Of a stretch of DNA of 64,000 nt, positions 30,027-39,560 are shown piece after piece. The number at the start of each line of letters is the position of its first letter. Positions within the stretch are counted from its first letter, which is position 1. The notes beneath the pieces are model-generated. The model made no database searches. It saw nothing but the letters and a program-made list of their open reading frames with translations, and was not told the DNA's origin. Made by a program: the position numbers and the translations under genes. The stretch covers positions 1-64,000 of the forward strand of contig JABLXJ010000012.1 in NCBI GenBank assembly GCA_013178125.1, in the 5' to 3' direction. The DNA is from Bacillota bacterium (lineage in GTDB: Bacteria > Bacillota > SHA-98 > Ch115 > JABLXJ01).

Positions 30027-30062
30027 GACGCCTAACGTCCCAGAACCCCTACCTCCGTCCCG
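30027..30062 (-). promoter_or_regulatory. Candidate CggR operator
   Basis: On the minus strand CGGGAC (30057-30062) is followed after 14 bases by TGGGAC (30037-30042), then six bases and CGTC (30027-30030). The known B. subtilis operator, from memory, is two direct repeats CGGGAC-N6-TGTC separated by 4 bases, which gives the same 14-base spacing. The second half-site matches well and the first lacks TGTC. It lies 36-71 bp before the cggR start, consistent with autoregulation. Confidence 0.5.
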
Positions 30063-30192
30063 CTATGCGCACAAAATATTCTTCTATCGTCGCCCATAGT
30101 GTATTCTCCGAAGCGCCAAAAAATCCTCCCCCGAAGTTAAAAAATATATTTCGTAATCACCCTACTATCTACTACTACGTTGGCCTGGTGAC

Positions 30193-31701
30193 TCAGTAAC
30201 GCCGCCGTTTAGATGATGCAGGGATCATCAGCTCTTCCCGGTATTTCGCGACAGTGCGCCTCGAGATGATCACACCACGCTCCTTGAGCAAGCCCGTAAT
30301 TGCCTGGTCGCTCAAGGGCTTTCTCGAGTCTTCATTCTTGATGAGCTCTGTGATGAAGTGCTTCACGCTTTCCGAAGAGGTCTCGCTGCCGCCGCTGGTC
30401 GAGACGCCACTTGAGAAGAAGAAGCGAAACTCAAACGTTCCTCGCGGGGTCTGGACATACTTGCCGGCGGTCGCGCGGCTGACCGTCGACTCGTGCACCC
30501 CGATAGCCCCTGCGACATCCCTTAACGTCAAAGGCTTCAGGTAATTCACGCCTTTATCAAGAAAATCCCGCTGGAACCGGACAATGCATTCACTGATCCT
30601 GTAAAGCGTAAACCTGCGCTGTTCTATGCTCTTGATAAGCCATAACGCTGCATTTAACTTGGATTTGAGGAAATTGAGCGCCGGTGCCTCGATGTTCTCT
30701 GCGTCGCGCAACATGCGCCGGTACTCGGGGTTTATCCGGAGACGCGGGACACTCGCATCGTTAACAATTATTGCATAGTTGATCTCTCCGCTTCTCCCGT
30801 TCTTCCCGGTCCTCTCTATGATGACATCCGGTGTTATGTAACCAACGTCATCGCTCGGTCTCCAGAACTGGCGGCCGGGCTTCGGGTCGAGCGTCTTTAT
30901 TATATCGCACAGCCGCTGGACATCCTCAACGCTCATGCCGAGGGCACTGGCGATCCTGGGGAGCTTGCCGCCGGCAACATCCTCGAGATGGTTCCCGATT
31001 ATCACCTTCGCAAGCTCGCGATCTGCCGGCGGGATATCAATGGAATCCAGTTGAATCGTAAGGCACTCTGCGAGGGTCCGGGAGCCAACCCCGGGGGGCT
31101 CAAATGTCTGGACCAGCTTGAGGACCTCCTCTGCATCCTCGATGCTGCACCCGGCTATGGAGGCAACCTCACTTAGGGGTGCGCGCAGGTACCCATCCTC
31201 ATCCAGGCACCCGATAAGAACCTCCCCGATTTCCACATCCCTCCGGCACAGGGAATTCAGCCGGAGTTGAAAGAGCAGCGCATCGCGCAGGGATTGTTCC
31301 GTCCTGAGCCAGGATTCATATGATACCGTTTCAGGGCTATCGTGGGAGGAGCCCTCCGAGCGAGGGGCGTAACCAAGGTCGCTGCTATCCTCGAAGTAGT
31401 CCCGCCATTCGAGGTCTGGCCCCCTCTCCTCAGAGTCTCTACGCTCCTTGTCCCTGCGTTCTTCCTCAGGCGCAGCCTCAAGCAACCTGCCAGGACCAGC
31501 ATCCCCGTCGCCGTCATCATCGCTGTCGCCATCGCCATCGCCGTCGCACAGCTCGAGCAGTGGATTATCACAGAGCTGCCCCTCAATATACTCCTGCAGC
31601 TCTAAAATGGGCAACTGCAACACGGTGATTGCCTGCCTGAGTTCAGGCGTCACGATGAGTTTCTGAACTTGCCGCATGCTCAGATCATATCCAATTTGCA
31701 T
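30193..31701 (-). CDS. rpoN: RNA polymerase sigma-54 factor
   Basis: This 502-residue protein has the three sigma-54 regions. Region I is QVQKLIVTPELRQAITVLQLPILELQEYIEGQLCDNPLLE. An acidic region II runs from about residue 52 to 120. Region III includes the core-binding and DNA-binding segments and the RpoN box RRTVAKYREELMIPASSKRR at the end. Region II holds an unusual run of alternating Asp and Gly residues produced by a short tandem repeat. It lies between whiA and cggR on the minus strand. No obvious -24/-12 promoter was recognised in the window. Confidence 0.96.
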   Translation of the reverse strand: MQIGYDLSMRQVQKLIVTPELRQAITVLQLPILELQEYIEGQLCDNPLLELCDGDGDGDSDDDGDGDAGPGRLLEAAPEEERRDKERRDSEERGPDLEWRDYFEDSSDLGYAPRSEGSSHDSPETVSYESWLRTEQSLRDALLFQLRLNSLCRRDVEIGEVLIGCLDEDGYLRAPLSEVASIAGCSIEDAEEVLKLVQTFEPPGVGSRTLAECLTIQLDSIDIPPADRELAKVIIGNHLEDVAGGKLPRIASALGMSVEDVQRLCDIIKTLDPKPGRQFWRPSDDVGYITPDVIIERTGKNGRSGEINYAIIVNDASVPRLRINPEYRRMLRDAENIEAPALNFLKSKLNAALWLIKSIEQRRFTLYRISECIVRFQRDFLDKGVNYLKPLTLRDVAGAIGVHESTVSRATAGKYVQTPRGTFEFRFFFSSGVSTSGGSETSSESVKHFITELIKNEDSRKPLSDQAITGLLKERGVIISRRTVAKYREELMIPASSKRRRY

Positions 31702-31794
31702 ATCCGGATAACTCCCCGCATGCTTTCGTTAATGCTTGTAATGCTCTGCTGCAACCGTCTCCGTCTCCACTCTATGTTTCCAGTCTATTATATT

Positions 31795-32817
31795 CTACCT
31801 GGGACCACTATTTCCTTTTCCTCTTCCTCTCACTGGGCTCACCGCTACCACCCTGGCCTCACCGACGCGTTGCGCGAGCTTCATTATCCTCCGCATCCGG
31901 TGATTCACAGCCGACTTGCTTGCCGGGGGCTTGAGCAGCCTCCCTAGCTCCTCGAGGGTCAAATCGGGGTTTGACCTCCGCACATCAGCAATGTCCCTGA
32001 GTGCCTGGGGCAAGTTCAATATCCCGATGGTCCGGTCGATCAAGTCGATCGCCCTCACCTGCTTCATTGCCGTCTTCGCCGTCCTCGCCAGGTTGGCAGT
32101 CTCAAAGTTTACAATGCGATTAACCCTGTTGCGCAGGCCCTTCACTATCCTGAGATTTTCGAGGTGAAGCAGGGCCATGTTTGCGCCCATCACGCGAAGC
32201 GCCTGCGCCACCGCCTCCCCATCCCTGGAATAAACCACATATTTGCCTTTATGTCTAGTAACCCCGGCGTCGATCGAAAAGGAAGAGAGCAGCCGGCGGG
32301 TGTCTTCCGCGAGGCCTGGAGTATCTACAGTCAGCTCCAGGGCATATGCCTTTTCAGGATCAGAAATGTACCCGCACATGAGAAACAAGGCCCTCAAGTA
32401 AGCCCGGGAGCAACAGTCCGAGCCCAGGATAGGCGAGGGCACCCCGTCCACCCTCCGGCCATCACGGGTAATCAATCCACTCTCGACCGCGGCACCTCGG
32501 GCCGCGCTATTAAGGGTGATCCTGAGGGTGTAAATGGTATCCCTCTTAGGCCTCGGCCATCTCTGGACGATCACCTCCGAGCTGGCGCCCAGCACCTTCT
32601 TTATCGTTGCGAAAACCCTCCGAGCTATAGCCGCATCCCGGATCGATAGCTTCAGGATGGGCTCCCCCTCCCCGGTCGTCGGGACCATGTCCGCCCCGGC
32701 CGCGATAAAGGCCATCAACTCTGCGAGCTGGCAGCATTCCTTCGTGTTTGCTACCCGCGCAAGTTCGCTCGTGGTCTGGAGGAAGAAAACCATGTGCCTG
32801 TCTCGCCTCACTCTCAT
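31795..32817 (-). CDS. whiA: DNA-binding protein WhiA
   Basis: This 340-residue protein combines a degenerate LAGLIDADG-like N-terminal domain (CCSRAYLRALFLMCGYISDPEKAYALELTV) with a C-terminal helix-turn-helix (LRDIADVRRSNPDLTLEELGRLLKPPASKSAVNHRMRRI). WhiA controls sporulation in actinobacteria and influences division and chromosome segregation in Bacillus. It normally sits directly after rapZ-yvcK. Here the sleB-spmA-spmB group intervenes on the opposite strand. Confidence 0.95.
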   Translation of the reverse strand: MRVRRDRHMVFFLQTTSELARVANTKECCQLAELMAFIAAGADMVPTTGEGEPILKLSIRDAAIARRVFATIKKVLGASSEVIVQRWPRPKRDTIYTLRITLNSAARGAAVESGLITRDGRRVDGVPSPILGSDCCSRAYLRALFLMCGYISDPEKAYALELTVDTPGLAEDTRRLLSSFSIDAGVTRHKGKYVVYSRDGEAVAQALRVMGANMALLHLENLRIVKGLRNRVNRIVNFETANLARTAKTAMKQVRAIDLIDRTIGILNLPQALRDIADVRRSNPDLTLEELGRLLKPPASKSAVNHRMRRIMKLAQRVGEARVVAVSPVRGRGKGNSGPR

Positions 32818-33231
32818 CCTACACTGTTATTTTAGCATACTTCCCCCCAAACGCATAATGGTCCTGTAATCCCCTATACCCTCTCGGTGGCATCGCCAGG
32901 CTCTGGTTAACCTGGCATTCCATAGCATAGCCGTCCTAATCGAAGCATAGCGGTATATTCCAGAGCAGGACAACTACCGCCTGAAGCCTTTCATCGCTGG
33001 CAGGAGATATCCCCTCTATGCCAACCCTCCGCGTCCCTGACAAAAATAGCGGCCTCGGCTATAATGAATGCCAGCCATAACAGGTCAATAGCGAGAATGG
33101 GCCGCCTTTTCCCCTTGACCAGCGTGCCTATCAAGGCATCGCCCAGGCCAGGGACTCCGGATCCCCATATTTCTACATTTTGGAATCTGGAGCCCTACCT
33201 GAGATAGAACCAAGGAAGGAGCGTTGGTAGT
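32818..33231. other. Intergenic region between whiA and the sporulation genes
   Basis: No confident gene is seen. A minus-strand open frame at about 32991-33194 would encode a segment with one hydrophobic stretch (AIDLLWLAFIIAEAAIF) but has no good start or ribosome site. It may be a decayed remnant. Promoters for whiA and for the sleB-like gene should lie here, but none is clear. Confidence 0.45.
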
Positions 33232-33738
33232 ATGTTTCGATCCAGAGGAACGGCCCACACTGCCATCATGTTAGTTATAATCCTAATATCCGCTCTGGCA
33301 ATTGTCGCGGAGCCAATCGCACCGGGTCAGAAGGCATACGCTGCCCTGAGCACCAGCCAGCCCTGGGGCGGCGACCGGAACAGCGGCTGGGCCTACCTGT
33401 GGCTGATAGCCCAGTTGATCCACGCCGAGGCCACCAACGAACCCTACGCCGGCAAGGTCGCCGTGGGGGCTGTGGTTCTCAACAGGGTTGCCAGCCCCAA
33501 GTTCCCCAACACAGTGCCCGGTGTGATATATGAACCGTATGCATTCACCCCCGTATATGACGGCCGCATAAACCTCCCTCCTGACAGCGAATCAATCCGC
33601 GCAGCGCAGGATGCCCTATCGGGCTGGGACCCATCCTACGGGGCACTTTATTTCTACAATCCTGCGAAGTCCACATCCTGGTGGGTATTCACCAGGACCA
33701 TTACAACAAGAATAGGGAACCACATCTTCGCCAGGTGA
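33232..33738 (+). CDS. SleB-type cell wall hydrolase
   Basis: This 168-residue exported protein has an N-terminal signal segment (TAIMLVIILISALAIVAEPIAPGQKAYA) and the Hydrolase_2/SleB domain: LIAQLIHAEATNEPYAGKVAVGAVVLNRVASPKFPNTVPGVIY, with the catalytic Glu in HAEA, then ALYFYNPAKSTSWWVFTR. SleB lytic transglycosylases open spore cortex during germination, and relatives act in general wall turnover. No peptidoglycan-binding domain is fused here, which is typical of the short CwlJ/SleB-like forms. A strong 'aaggaaggag' site precedes the ATG. A terminator hairpin follows. Confidence 0.88.
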   Translation: MFRSRGTAHTAIMLVIILISALAIVAEPIAPGQKAYAALSTSQPWGGDRNSGWAYLWLIAQLIHAEATNEPYAGKVAVGAVVLNRVASPKFPNTVPGVIYEPYAFTPVYDGRINLPPDSESIRAAQDALSGWDPSYGALYFYNPAKSTSWWVFTRTITTRIGNHIFAR

Positions 33739-33784
33739 GTTGGATCGCCTGCGCTAGATGAAGAGGGGGAAAGGCGAGTCAACG

Positions 33785-33804
33785 GGGTCGCAGTAATGCG
33801 ACCC
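33785..33804 (+). terminator. Intrinsic terminator-like hairpin after the SleB-type gene
   Basis: GGGTCGCA and TGCGACCC form a perfect 8-bp stem with a GTAA loop, followed by 'tcttctattt'. It lies 47 bp after the stop codon of the hydrolase gene. Confidence 0.65.
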
Positions 33805-34039
33805 TCTTCTATTTACCCCGCTACCCCACTATGACTTATACCTTAGCACTTTACACCTTCACCCTTGCGCCTTCATAACTTCATAACACCTTTGCACCTT
33901 CATGCCTCTCCTGTCATATCCCACGGCGAGGCCCGAATACATTTTAGATAACGGGTGCAAAAGGCTGGCGGCGGGTGGGGATAAACAGGCAGGCCGGCAC
34001 CCGGCGCGTAGACCAGTATCCAGCGGAGGTTATCGACAC
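33805..34039. other. Spacer before spmA
   Basis: This stretch is built partly of short imperfect repeats ('cacctt', 'cttcata'). It carries an in-frame upstream extension of spmA that is not needed for the protein. The first well-placed start is the ATG at 34040, behind 'cggaggtt'. Confidence 0.5.
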
Positions 34040-34639
34040 ATGGTCAACCTGGTATGGTTCCTACTCATCGCAGCCGGTGTTATCACCGGGGCCCTATCGG
34101 GCAGGAACGAGGCCGTTACCCATGCAGCCCTATCGGGGGCCCATGCAGCAGTAACCCTGGTTTTAGGCCTGGTCGGCGTAATCACCATGTGGTCAGGCGT
34201 TATGAAAATCGCAGAGGAAGCGGGTCTCACGGAGATGATCGGCCGCCTCGTGAGGCCCGTGGCGGCCCGCATCTTCCCGAGCATCCCGGAGGATCACCCC
34301 GCCATGACCGCCATAGTCATGAACGTAATTGCCAACATCCTCGGCATGGGCAACGCTGCGACCCCCCTGGGTTTGAAGGCCATGGAGGAGATGCAGAGGC
34401 TCAACAGGAAAAAGGATGAGGCCTCGGATGCGATGTGCACCTTTCTGGTCCTCAATCTCTCCATAGTGGTCCTGGTCCCGACGACCGTCATAGCTATAAG
34501 GGCCCAGCATGGATCGGCGAATCCCACCGAGACCGTCGGTCCGACCATCATCCTCACAACATGCTGCATGATCCTCACCCTGGTCGCAGACAGGGTAATA
34601 AGGGGGCTATCCATCTCGAAGCACCCGCGCCGGAGATGA
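34040..34639 (+). CDS. spmA: Spore maturation protein A
   Basis: This roughly 199-residue membrane protein has the nucleoside-recognition (Gate) domain shared with SpmA of Bacillus: TMWSGVMKIAEEAGLTEMIGRLVRPVAARIFPSIPEDHPAMTAIVMNVIANILGMGNAATPLGLKAMEEMQ. SpmA and SpmB are needed for spore-core dehydration. The ATG at 34040, behind a GGAGG, is preferred over an upstream in-frame start at 33902, because the family begins at MVNLVWFLLIAAG. spmB follows 36 bp downstream. Confidence 0.93.
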   Translation: MVNLVWFLLIAAGVITGALSGRNEAVTHAALSGAHAAVTLVLGLVGVITMWSGVMKIAEEAGLTEMIGRLVRPVAARIFPSIPEDHPAMTAIVMNVIANILGMGNAATPLGLKAMEEMQRLNRKKDEASDAMCTFLVLNLSIVVLVPTTVIAIRAQHGSANPTETVGPTIILTTCCMILTLVADRVIRGLSISKHPRRR

Positions 34640-34675
34640 GCGCGAGCTGAGCGAGAGACGAGCGAGGTAAACGCC

Positions 34676-35218
34676 ATGTTTATGAGCATCATCAAGATCC
34701 TCTCCAGTGCCGCAATCCCCTTTACAATCCTATTCATCTGCCTTATCGGCTACGTGCGCGGGGTCAAGATATATGACGCCTTCATCGATGGCGCAAAGGA
34801 GGGGCTCGCCACGGCGGTGAGGATCCTCCCTTTCCTGGTCGCCATGTTCGTGGCCATAGGGATATTCCGCGCATCGGGGGCGATGAGCATATTCACCAGC
34901 CTGCTCTCGCCAATCGCCCGGCTCATGGGCATATCCGGGGACCTGCTGCCCCTCGCAATCGTACGGCCCCTGTCCGGGACCGGCTCCATGGAGGTCCTGT
35001 CGGATATCCTGAAGGTTCACGGCCCTGATTCCCTCACGGGGCGAATGGCCTCGGTGATGCAGGCGAGTTGCGAGACGACTTTCTACATCATCACAGTATA
35101 CTTCGGCGCCGTGGGCATAAAGAAAATCCGCCATACCCTCGTTATCGGATTGATGGCGGATGCCTTAGCCTTTATCGGCGCCATCCTCATCTGCCGGGCT
35201 CTATTCGGCAGCGCTTGA
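34676..35218 (+). CDS. spmB: Spore maturation protein B
   Basis: This 180-residue membrane protein is paired with spmA. The family block FIDGAKEGLATAVRILPFLVAMFVAIGIFRASGAM, and the later RPLSGTGSMEVLSDILKVHGPDSLTGRMASVMQASCETTFYIITVYFG, are intact. It acts with SpmA in the spore envelope. The gene converges on yvcK with a 31-bp gap. Confidence 0.95.
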   Translation: MFMSIIKILSSAAIPFTILFICLIGYVRGVKIYDAFIDGAKEGLATAVRILPFLVAMFVAIGIFRASGAMSIFTSLLSPIARLMGISGDLLPLAIVRPLSGTGSMEVLSDILKVHGPDSLTGRMASVMQASCETTFYIITVYFGAVGIKKIRHTLVIGLMADALAFIGAILICRALFGSA

Positions 35219-35249
35219 GCTGGCGCATGGTAAGCGTGGCGGTCGGCAG

Positions 35250-36518
35250 CTACAACATCCTCATTATAGCCCTGGCGAGCTTGCCCGGGTCATGCCGGGC
35301 GAAGTCCGTCTCGCAGATGAGGTCCCCCTCCAACACCTTCAGGCCCAGCCTTTCGATGTCCTCGATATCGGCCGCCACCTGCTCGGCCCCTTCTCTCAAG
35401 TACCTCTCCAGCAGGGCCCCGGGCACGGCCCCATGGTTGACAAGGACGCAGTCGATCACTCCTTCCCCCACATGTCCCAAGATGGCCCTGACATGGTCGG
35501 CCGCGGTGAATCCATCCGTCTCCCCCGGCTGGGTCATGACATTACACGCATATACCTTGATTGCTCGAGACCTCCTGATCTCATCGGCGATCCCCTTCAC
35601 TAGCAGATTCGGCAGGACGCTCGTAAAGAGGCTCCCGGGGCCCAGCACGATGATGTCGGCGTTTCTTATCGCCTCGATCGCCTCAACAACCGGCTCCACA
35701 TGCTCAGGCCGGATGAATACGCGGCGTATCCGGGACTTGCTCTTTGATATATTGCTCTCACCATGGACTATCGTCCCATCTTCGAGCTCGGCATGCAGGG
35801 AAACATCCTCCAGCGTGGAGGGGAGGACCTGCCCCCTCACGGCCAGTATCTTGCTGGATTCCTTGATCGCCCGCTCGAAGTCCCCGGCTATCTCCGACAT
35901 GGTCGCGATAAACAAGTTTCCAAAACTGTGCCCCACAAGCTCCGGTGGGTCGCCGCTCTTGAATCTGTACTGGAATAGTCGCTGCATCAAAGGCTCCGCA
36001 TCGGCCAGCGCCACAAGGCAGTTGCGGATGTCGCCGGGAGGCAGGACGCCCATCTCGCGCCTGAGTTGCCCGGAGCTGCCCCCATCATCTGCGACCGTGA
36101 CGATCGCAGTTATGTTGCTCGTGAACCCCTTAATCCCTCTAAGCAGTGTCGATAGGCCTGTGCCGCCGCCTACGGCCACGATCTTTGGTCCGCGCCTCAA
36201 CTGGCGTCTCTCGTGCACTATGCTCACTATCTTGCCGTTATCAATATCGCCCTCGGGGAGCAGCGCAGATGTCACGGATTGCATAACCTGGCGGAACCCG
36301 AAGGTGATCGCCAGAGCGCCGGCAACGATGGCAATGAAGCTCCAAAGCAGGGGATTCTCTACGTTGCGAAGCTCGCGGCCAAGCGCGCCGAAAAACCCCT
36401 GGTTTGCCTGGTTTATAAATATAGAAAAGCCAATGGCGACGACAGCCACCCCTGCAATAAATATCAAGAGCCACCGTTTGACCCTCATACCGGGATACAG
36501 CCATTTCAAGACATTCAC
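35250..36518 (-). CDS. yvcK: Gluconeogenesis factor YvcK/CofD-like protein
   Basis: This 422-residue protein has two N-terminal membrane helices ([19 protein letters not shown] and [19 protein letters not shown]). The UDP-sugar-binding YvcK domain begins at [19 protein letters not shown] and includes [33 protein letters not shown] and [17 protein letters not shown]. In Bacillus YvcK binds UDP-GlcNAc and supports growth and wall synthesis on gluconeogenic carbon. The membrane-anchored form with about 100 extra residues is found in many Clostridia. It overlaps rapZ by 4 bp. Confidence 0.93.
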   Translation of the reverse strand: MNVLKWLYPGMRVKRWLLIFIAGVAVVAIGFSIFINQANQGFFGALGRELRNVENPLLWSFIAIVAGALAITFGFRQVMQSVTSALLPEGDIDNGKIVSIVHERRQLRRGPKIVAVGGGTGLSTLLRGIKGFTSNITAIVTVADDGGSSGQLRREMGVLPPGDIRNCLVALADAEPLMQRLFQYRFKSGDPPELVGHSFGNLFIATMSEIAGDFERAIKESSKILAVRGQVLPSTLEDVSLHAELEDGTIVHGESNISKSKSRIRRVFIRPEHVEPVVEAIEAIRNADIIVLGPGSLFTSVLPNLLVKGIADEIRRSRAIKVYACNVMTQPGETDGFTAADHVRAILGHVGEGVIDCVLVNHGAVPGALLERYLREGAEQVAADIEDIERLGLKVLEGDLICETDFARHDPGKLARAIMRML

Positions 36519-37453
36519 ACCTGTCTCAGCTCCCCCGGGTTTTTCTCTAGATCGCGCTGAACCCTTTCAACCCCGAGATCCCTGTCCCTGTGTTCAACTG
36601 AAACGCGAAACCCCCGGCTCCTTAGGAGTTCAGCCAGTTTGTTGGCAATGGCCACCGACCGGTGTCTCCCACCCGTGCAGCCTATGCCGATAACGATCTG
36701 AGCCTTGCCTTCTTTAATATAATGCGGGATCAGGAAGGAAATCATGTCAAATAACTTATCCAGGAATCGCCGCGTCACAGGCCACCGCAATACGTATTCC
36801 CTTACGGGCTCGTCATCTCCGGTCAGGGGGCGGAGGCCCTCGACGTAATGGGGGTTGGGCAGGAACCGAACATCAAACATGAGATCTACATCAAGGGGCA
36901 CGCCATATTTGAACCCAAACGAAACTATAACTATGCTCAGCTTATTCCTCGTATCGGTATCGCCAAAGAGGTCCATGATCTTCTCGCGAAGCTGGCGCGA
37001 GGTCAGATTGGATGTATCTATCACCCTGGTGGCCCGCGTCCTGAGCTCCTCCAGGCGCCCGCGCTCGTTTATGATCCCGTCGAGGATGCTCCCCCCCGCG
37101 GCTAGCGGGTGCCTCCGCCGGGTCTCCTTAAATCGCCTCACAAGGGTATCATTGGATGCATCAAGAAAGAGAATCTCATAGTCTATGCCCATTTCACCTA
37201 GATTCGCTAAGGCATCGAAGACGCTGTCAAAGAATTTCCCACCTCTTATGTCTACCACCAGTGCTATTTTATTGACTTTCCCCTCCGATTGTGCAACGAG
37301 GTCGGCAAACTTGGGGATGAGGGTCGGGGGCAGGTTATCGACGCAAAAGAAACCGAGGTCCTCGAATGACCGGATCGCCTCGCTTTTCCCTGCCCCCGAG
37401 AGGCCCGTGATTATGACAAACCTGGCATCCTTCCGCGTATCCATATCCCCCAT
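36515..37453 (-). CDS. rapZ: RNase adapter/nucleotide-binding protein RapZ (YvcJ)
   Basis: This 312-residue P-loop protein has Walker [30 protein letters not shown], the central ALVVDIRG and [23 protein letters not shown], and the C-terminal domain with [35 protein letters not shown] and [13 protein letters not shown]. Homologues bind GlcN6P or nucleotides, and in enterobacteria RapZ adapts RNase E to sRNA. In Firmicutes the role is less defined. It is translationally coupled to yvcK. Confidence 0.95.
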   Translation of the reverse strand: MGDMDTRKDARFVIITGLSGAGKSEAIRSFEDLGFFCVDNLPPTLIPKFADLVAQSEGKVNKIALVVDIRGGKFFDSVFDALANLGEMGIDYEILFLDASNDTLVRRFKETRRRHPLAAGGSILDGIINERGRLEELRTRATRVIDTSNLTSRQLREKIMDLFGDTDTRNKLSIVIVSFGFKYGVPLDVDLMFDVRFLPNPHYVEGLRPLTGDDEPVREYVLRWPVTRRFLDKLFDMISFLIPHYIKEGKAQIVIGIGCTGGRHRSVAIANKLAELLRSRGFRVSVEHRDRDLGVERVQRDLEKNPGELRQV

Positions 37454-37468
37454 TGAAAATGACCTACC

Positions 37469-38251
37469 TTACATTACATTCCTTACATTCAGAATCATGT
37501 CCGGCCCGAGCCCCGCACACCTCGCGATCTCCAGGGCAGGACCCAACCTTCCCACATCCTCGGGACGATGCGCGTCACTGCTCAGGACGAACTTCGCCCC
37601 CTCGCCGGCGGCGACCCTGACGAAGTCAAGGCTCTCCCCGGCATGCTTTGCATTGATCTCCAAGGCCGTGCCCATCTGCACACACGCACGCGCAAGCTCC
37701 CTCGTATCAATCGAGACCTCCAGCCCGGGGTGCGTAACAATGTCTATCCTTCGAGCCGTCACAGCCCTGACGAGGGCATCGGTGTTGGCGATGCGCGCCC
37801 TCCTGGGGAGATCGGCGCAGAGGTGCTGAAGGCGGCGAGGACAAAGCCTGATGACGACGTTTCGCCCCACGATCCCCCAGGCATCCCCAGGGGTCTTCCC
37901 ACGCACAAGCAGGTGATGCCCGGCCAGCACCTTATCCAGCCCCTCCAGGATCGCGTCAGGAACATCCAGGCTCCCATCCAGCCCCACGATATTGGCCTCG
38001 ACGCCCAGGAGCACCTTAATATGAGGGTACCTGGCCCTACAAGCCTCCACATCCCTGCGTATCGCCTCAAAGGCCCCGAGTCCCCGCATGCCTATACTGA
38101 ATATATTGGCAGGTCCATGATCCGTTATAGCGACCTCTTCCAGCCCGGCCTCTATCGCGGCAATGACGTTATCCTCGACCGTGCCCGTCCCGTGGCTGTA
38201 CACGGTATGGGTATGGTAATCAGCAAATGGCTTCATCCCTGTGATCTTCAT
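37469..38251 (-). CDS. PHP-domain metal phosphoesterase, paralogue 1
   Basis: This protein of about 260 residues has the PHP metal-binding pattern: DYHTHTVYSHGTGTVEDN, TDHGPANIF, LLGVEANIVGLDGSLDVP, an internal His pair at AGHHLLV, DIVTHPGLEVS, LEINAKHAGES and SSDAHRPEDVG. It resembles YcdX-like PHP phosphatases. The start is uncertain: the gene overlaps the end of nagA, and ATG codons at 38251 or 38236 both fit. A similar protein lies on the other side of nagA. Confidence 0.85.
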   Translation of the reverse strand: MKITGMKPFADYHTHTVYSHGTGTVEDNVIAAIEAGLEEVAITDHGPANIFSIGMRGLGAFEAIRRDVEACRARYPHIKVLLGVEANIVGLDGSLDVPDAILEGLDKVLAGHHLLVRGKTPGDAWGIVGRNVVIRLCPRRLQHLCADLPRRARIANTDALVRAVTARRIDIVTHPGLEVSIDTRELARACVQMGTALEINAKHAGESLDFVRVAAGEGAKFVLSSDAHRPEDVGRLGPALEIARCAGLGPDMILNVRNVM

Positions 38252-39440
38252 AGCCCCGGCCTGTATGGGCGACCCGGCCACCAGTGAGGGTCAGGAGCAC
38301 GTTCCCCTCTTCGTCCATGATGATAACGTCCGCATCCTTCCCCGCTTCGAGGCTCCCCTTCCGGTCGTCGATCCCTATAACGCGCGCGGGATTTAGCGTC
38401 GCAAATCTCACGGCATCGTAAAGCGATACCCCCAAGAACTCTACCATATTCCGCACGGCCCTGTCCAGGGTCAATGTGCTCCCGGCCAGTGCCCCGCCCT
38501 CGAGGCGGGCTGCCCCTCCCGCCACTTTTACCTTCTGACCTCCAAGCTCGTAGTCCCCATCGGGCATGCCCGCGGCCATCATAGAATCCGTGACCAGAAC
38601 CAGCCTGTCCATCCCCTTGCACCTCAGCATGATCTTCAAGACCTGGGGGTGGAGGTGAAAACCATCAACAATCGCCTCGGCCGTCAGCCTGTCACATGTC
38701 AACGCAGCGCCGACGACGCCGGGCTCCCTATGATGAAGCGGGGGCATGGTATTGAAAACGTGCGTGCAATGGGAGAGGCCAGCCTGGACCGCGCATAGCA
38801 TGGTTTCATACGATGCCGCCGAGTGGCCGGCTGAAGCCGTGATTCCCATGGCTGCGAGTAAGCGTATAATGTCTATACACCCCTCGACCTCAGGGGCCAG
38901 GGTTACCAGCCTCACCGCGCCTATTGAGCCATCAAGCCACCTATTGAGCTCTGCTCGAGAGGGCCGTCTTATCCAGGCTTCATTCTGCGCGCCCTTCTTT
39001 CCAGGATTTATCCAGGGGCCCTCACAATGGAGGCCAATGATATTGGCGGGGTATCCCCCCTGCCGCACCGCCTCGCCCACGACGTGCGCGCATTCAACAA
39101 GGACATCCTCAGGGGCCGTCATCGCCGTCGGCAGGAACGAGGTGGTGCCGTGGGCGGCGTGATGGGCCGCCATGCTCCAGAGGGCGCCAGGGGTAGCCTC
39201 GAGCGTGTCATGCCCGCCCGCACCGTGTGTGTGTATATCAATATAGCCGGGGGCTACGACCATACCGCGCGCGTCTATGATGCGGCTATCTCCGGTATTG
39301 TAGGTCCTGAACTCGCCGTAAGATCCTATATGGGCTATCCTGCCATCCCTAATGACTACAAACCCATCTGTGATGATCCCTGACGGAGTAAATATATCGC
39401 CGCCCCTGATTATAAGGGACGGCCTCGCCTCAGTATCCAT
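38220..39440 (-). CDS. nagA: N-acetylglucosamine-6-phosphate deacetylase
   Basis: NagA removes acetate from GlcNAc-6-P, feeding amino-sugar recycling. The amidohydrolase fold is evident: VVAPGYIDIHTHGAGGHDT, LHCEGPWINPGKKGAQN, GHSAASYETMLCAVQAGLSHCTHVFNTMPPLHHREPGVVGAAL, and VTDSMMAAGMPDGDYELGG with the catalytic Asp. I chose the ATG at 39440 because GGGAGGGTGG sits just ahead. It lies between two PHP-domain genes and close to rapZ/yvcK, whose products respond to amino sugars elsewhere, so the context is coherent. No nagB or glmS is present in the window. Confidence 0.95.
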   Translation of the reverse strand: MDTEARPSLIIRGGDIFTPSGIITDGFVVIRDGRIAHIGSYGEFRTYNTGDSRIIDARGMVVAPGYIDIHTHGAGGHDTLEATPGALWSMAAHHAAHGTTSFLPTAMTAPEDVLVECAHVVGEAVRQGGYPANIIGLHCEGPWINPGKKGAQNEAWIRRPSRAELNRWLDGSIGAVRLVTLAPEVEGCIDIIRLLAAMGITASAGHSAASYETMLCAVQAGLSHCTHVFNTMPPLHHREPGVVGAALTCDRLTAEAIVDGFHLHPQVLKIMLRCKGMDRLVLVTDSMMAAGMPDGDYELGGQKVKVAGGAARLEGGALAGSTLTLDRAVRNMVEFLGVSLYDAVRFATLNPARVIGIDDRKGSLEAGKDADVIIMDEEGNVLLTLTGGRVAHTGRGYEDHRDEAIC

Positions 39441-39560
39441 AGCCACCCTCCCTCACAACCCTTCCACCCGCCCGTCCATGCCAGTTCATCCCAGTACCTA
39501 CCGATTCACGCCAGTGTCTACCGCTTTCGCCCGGCCCCCCGGTCTCCATCAGAATCTCGA

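Noticed and set aside
32991-33194. Minus-strand frame with a hydrophobic segment (AIDLLWLAFIIAEAAIF)
   Set aside because: It has no start codon with a ribosome site and overlaps the leader of the opposite-strand gene. A decayed gene is possible but unsupported.
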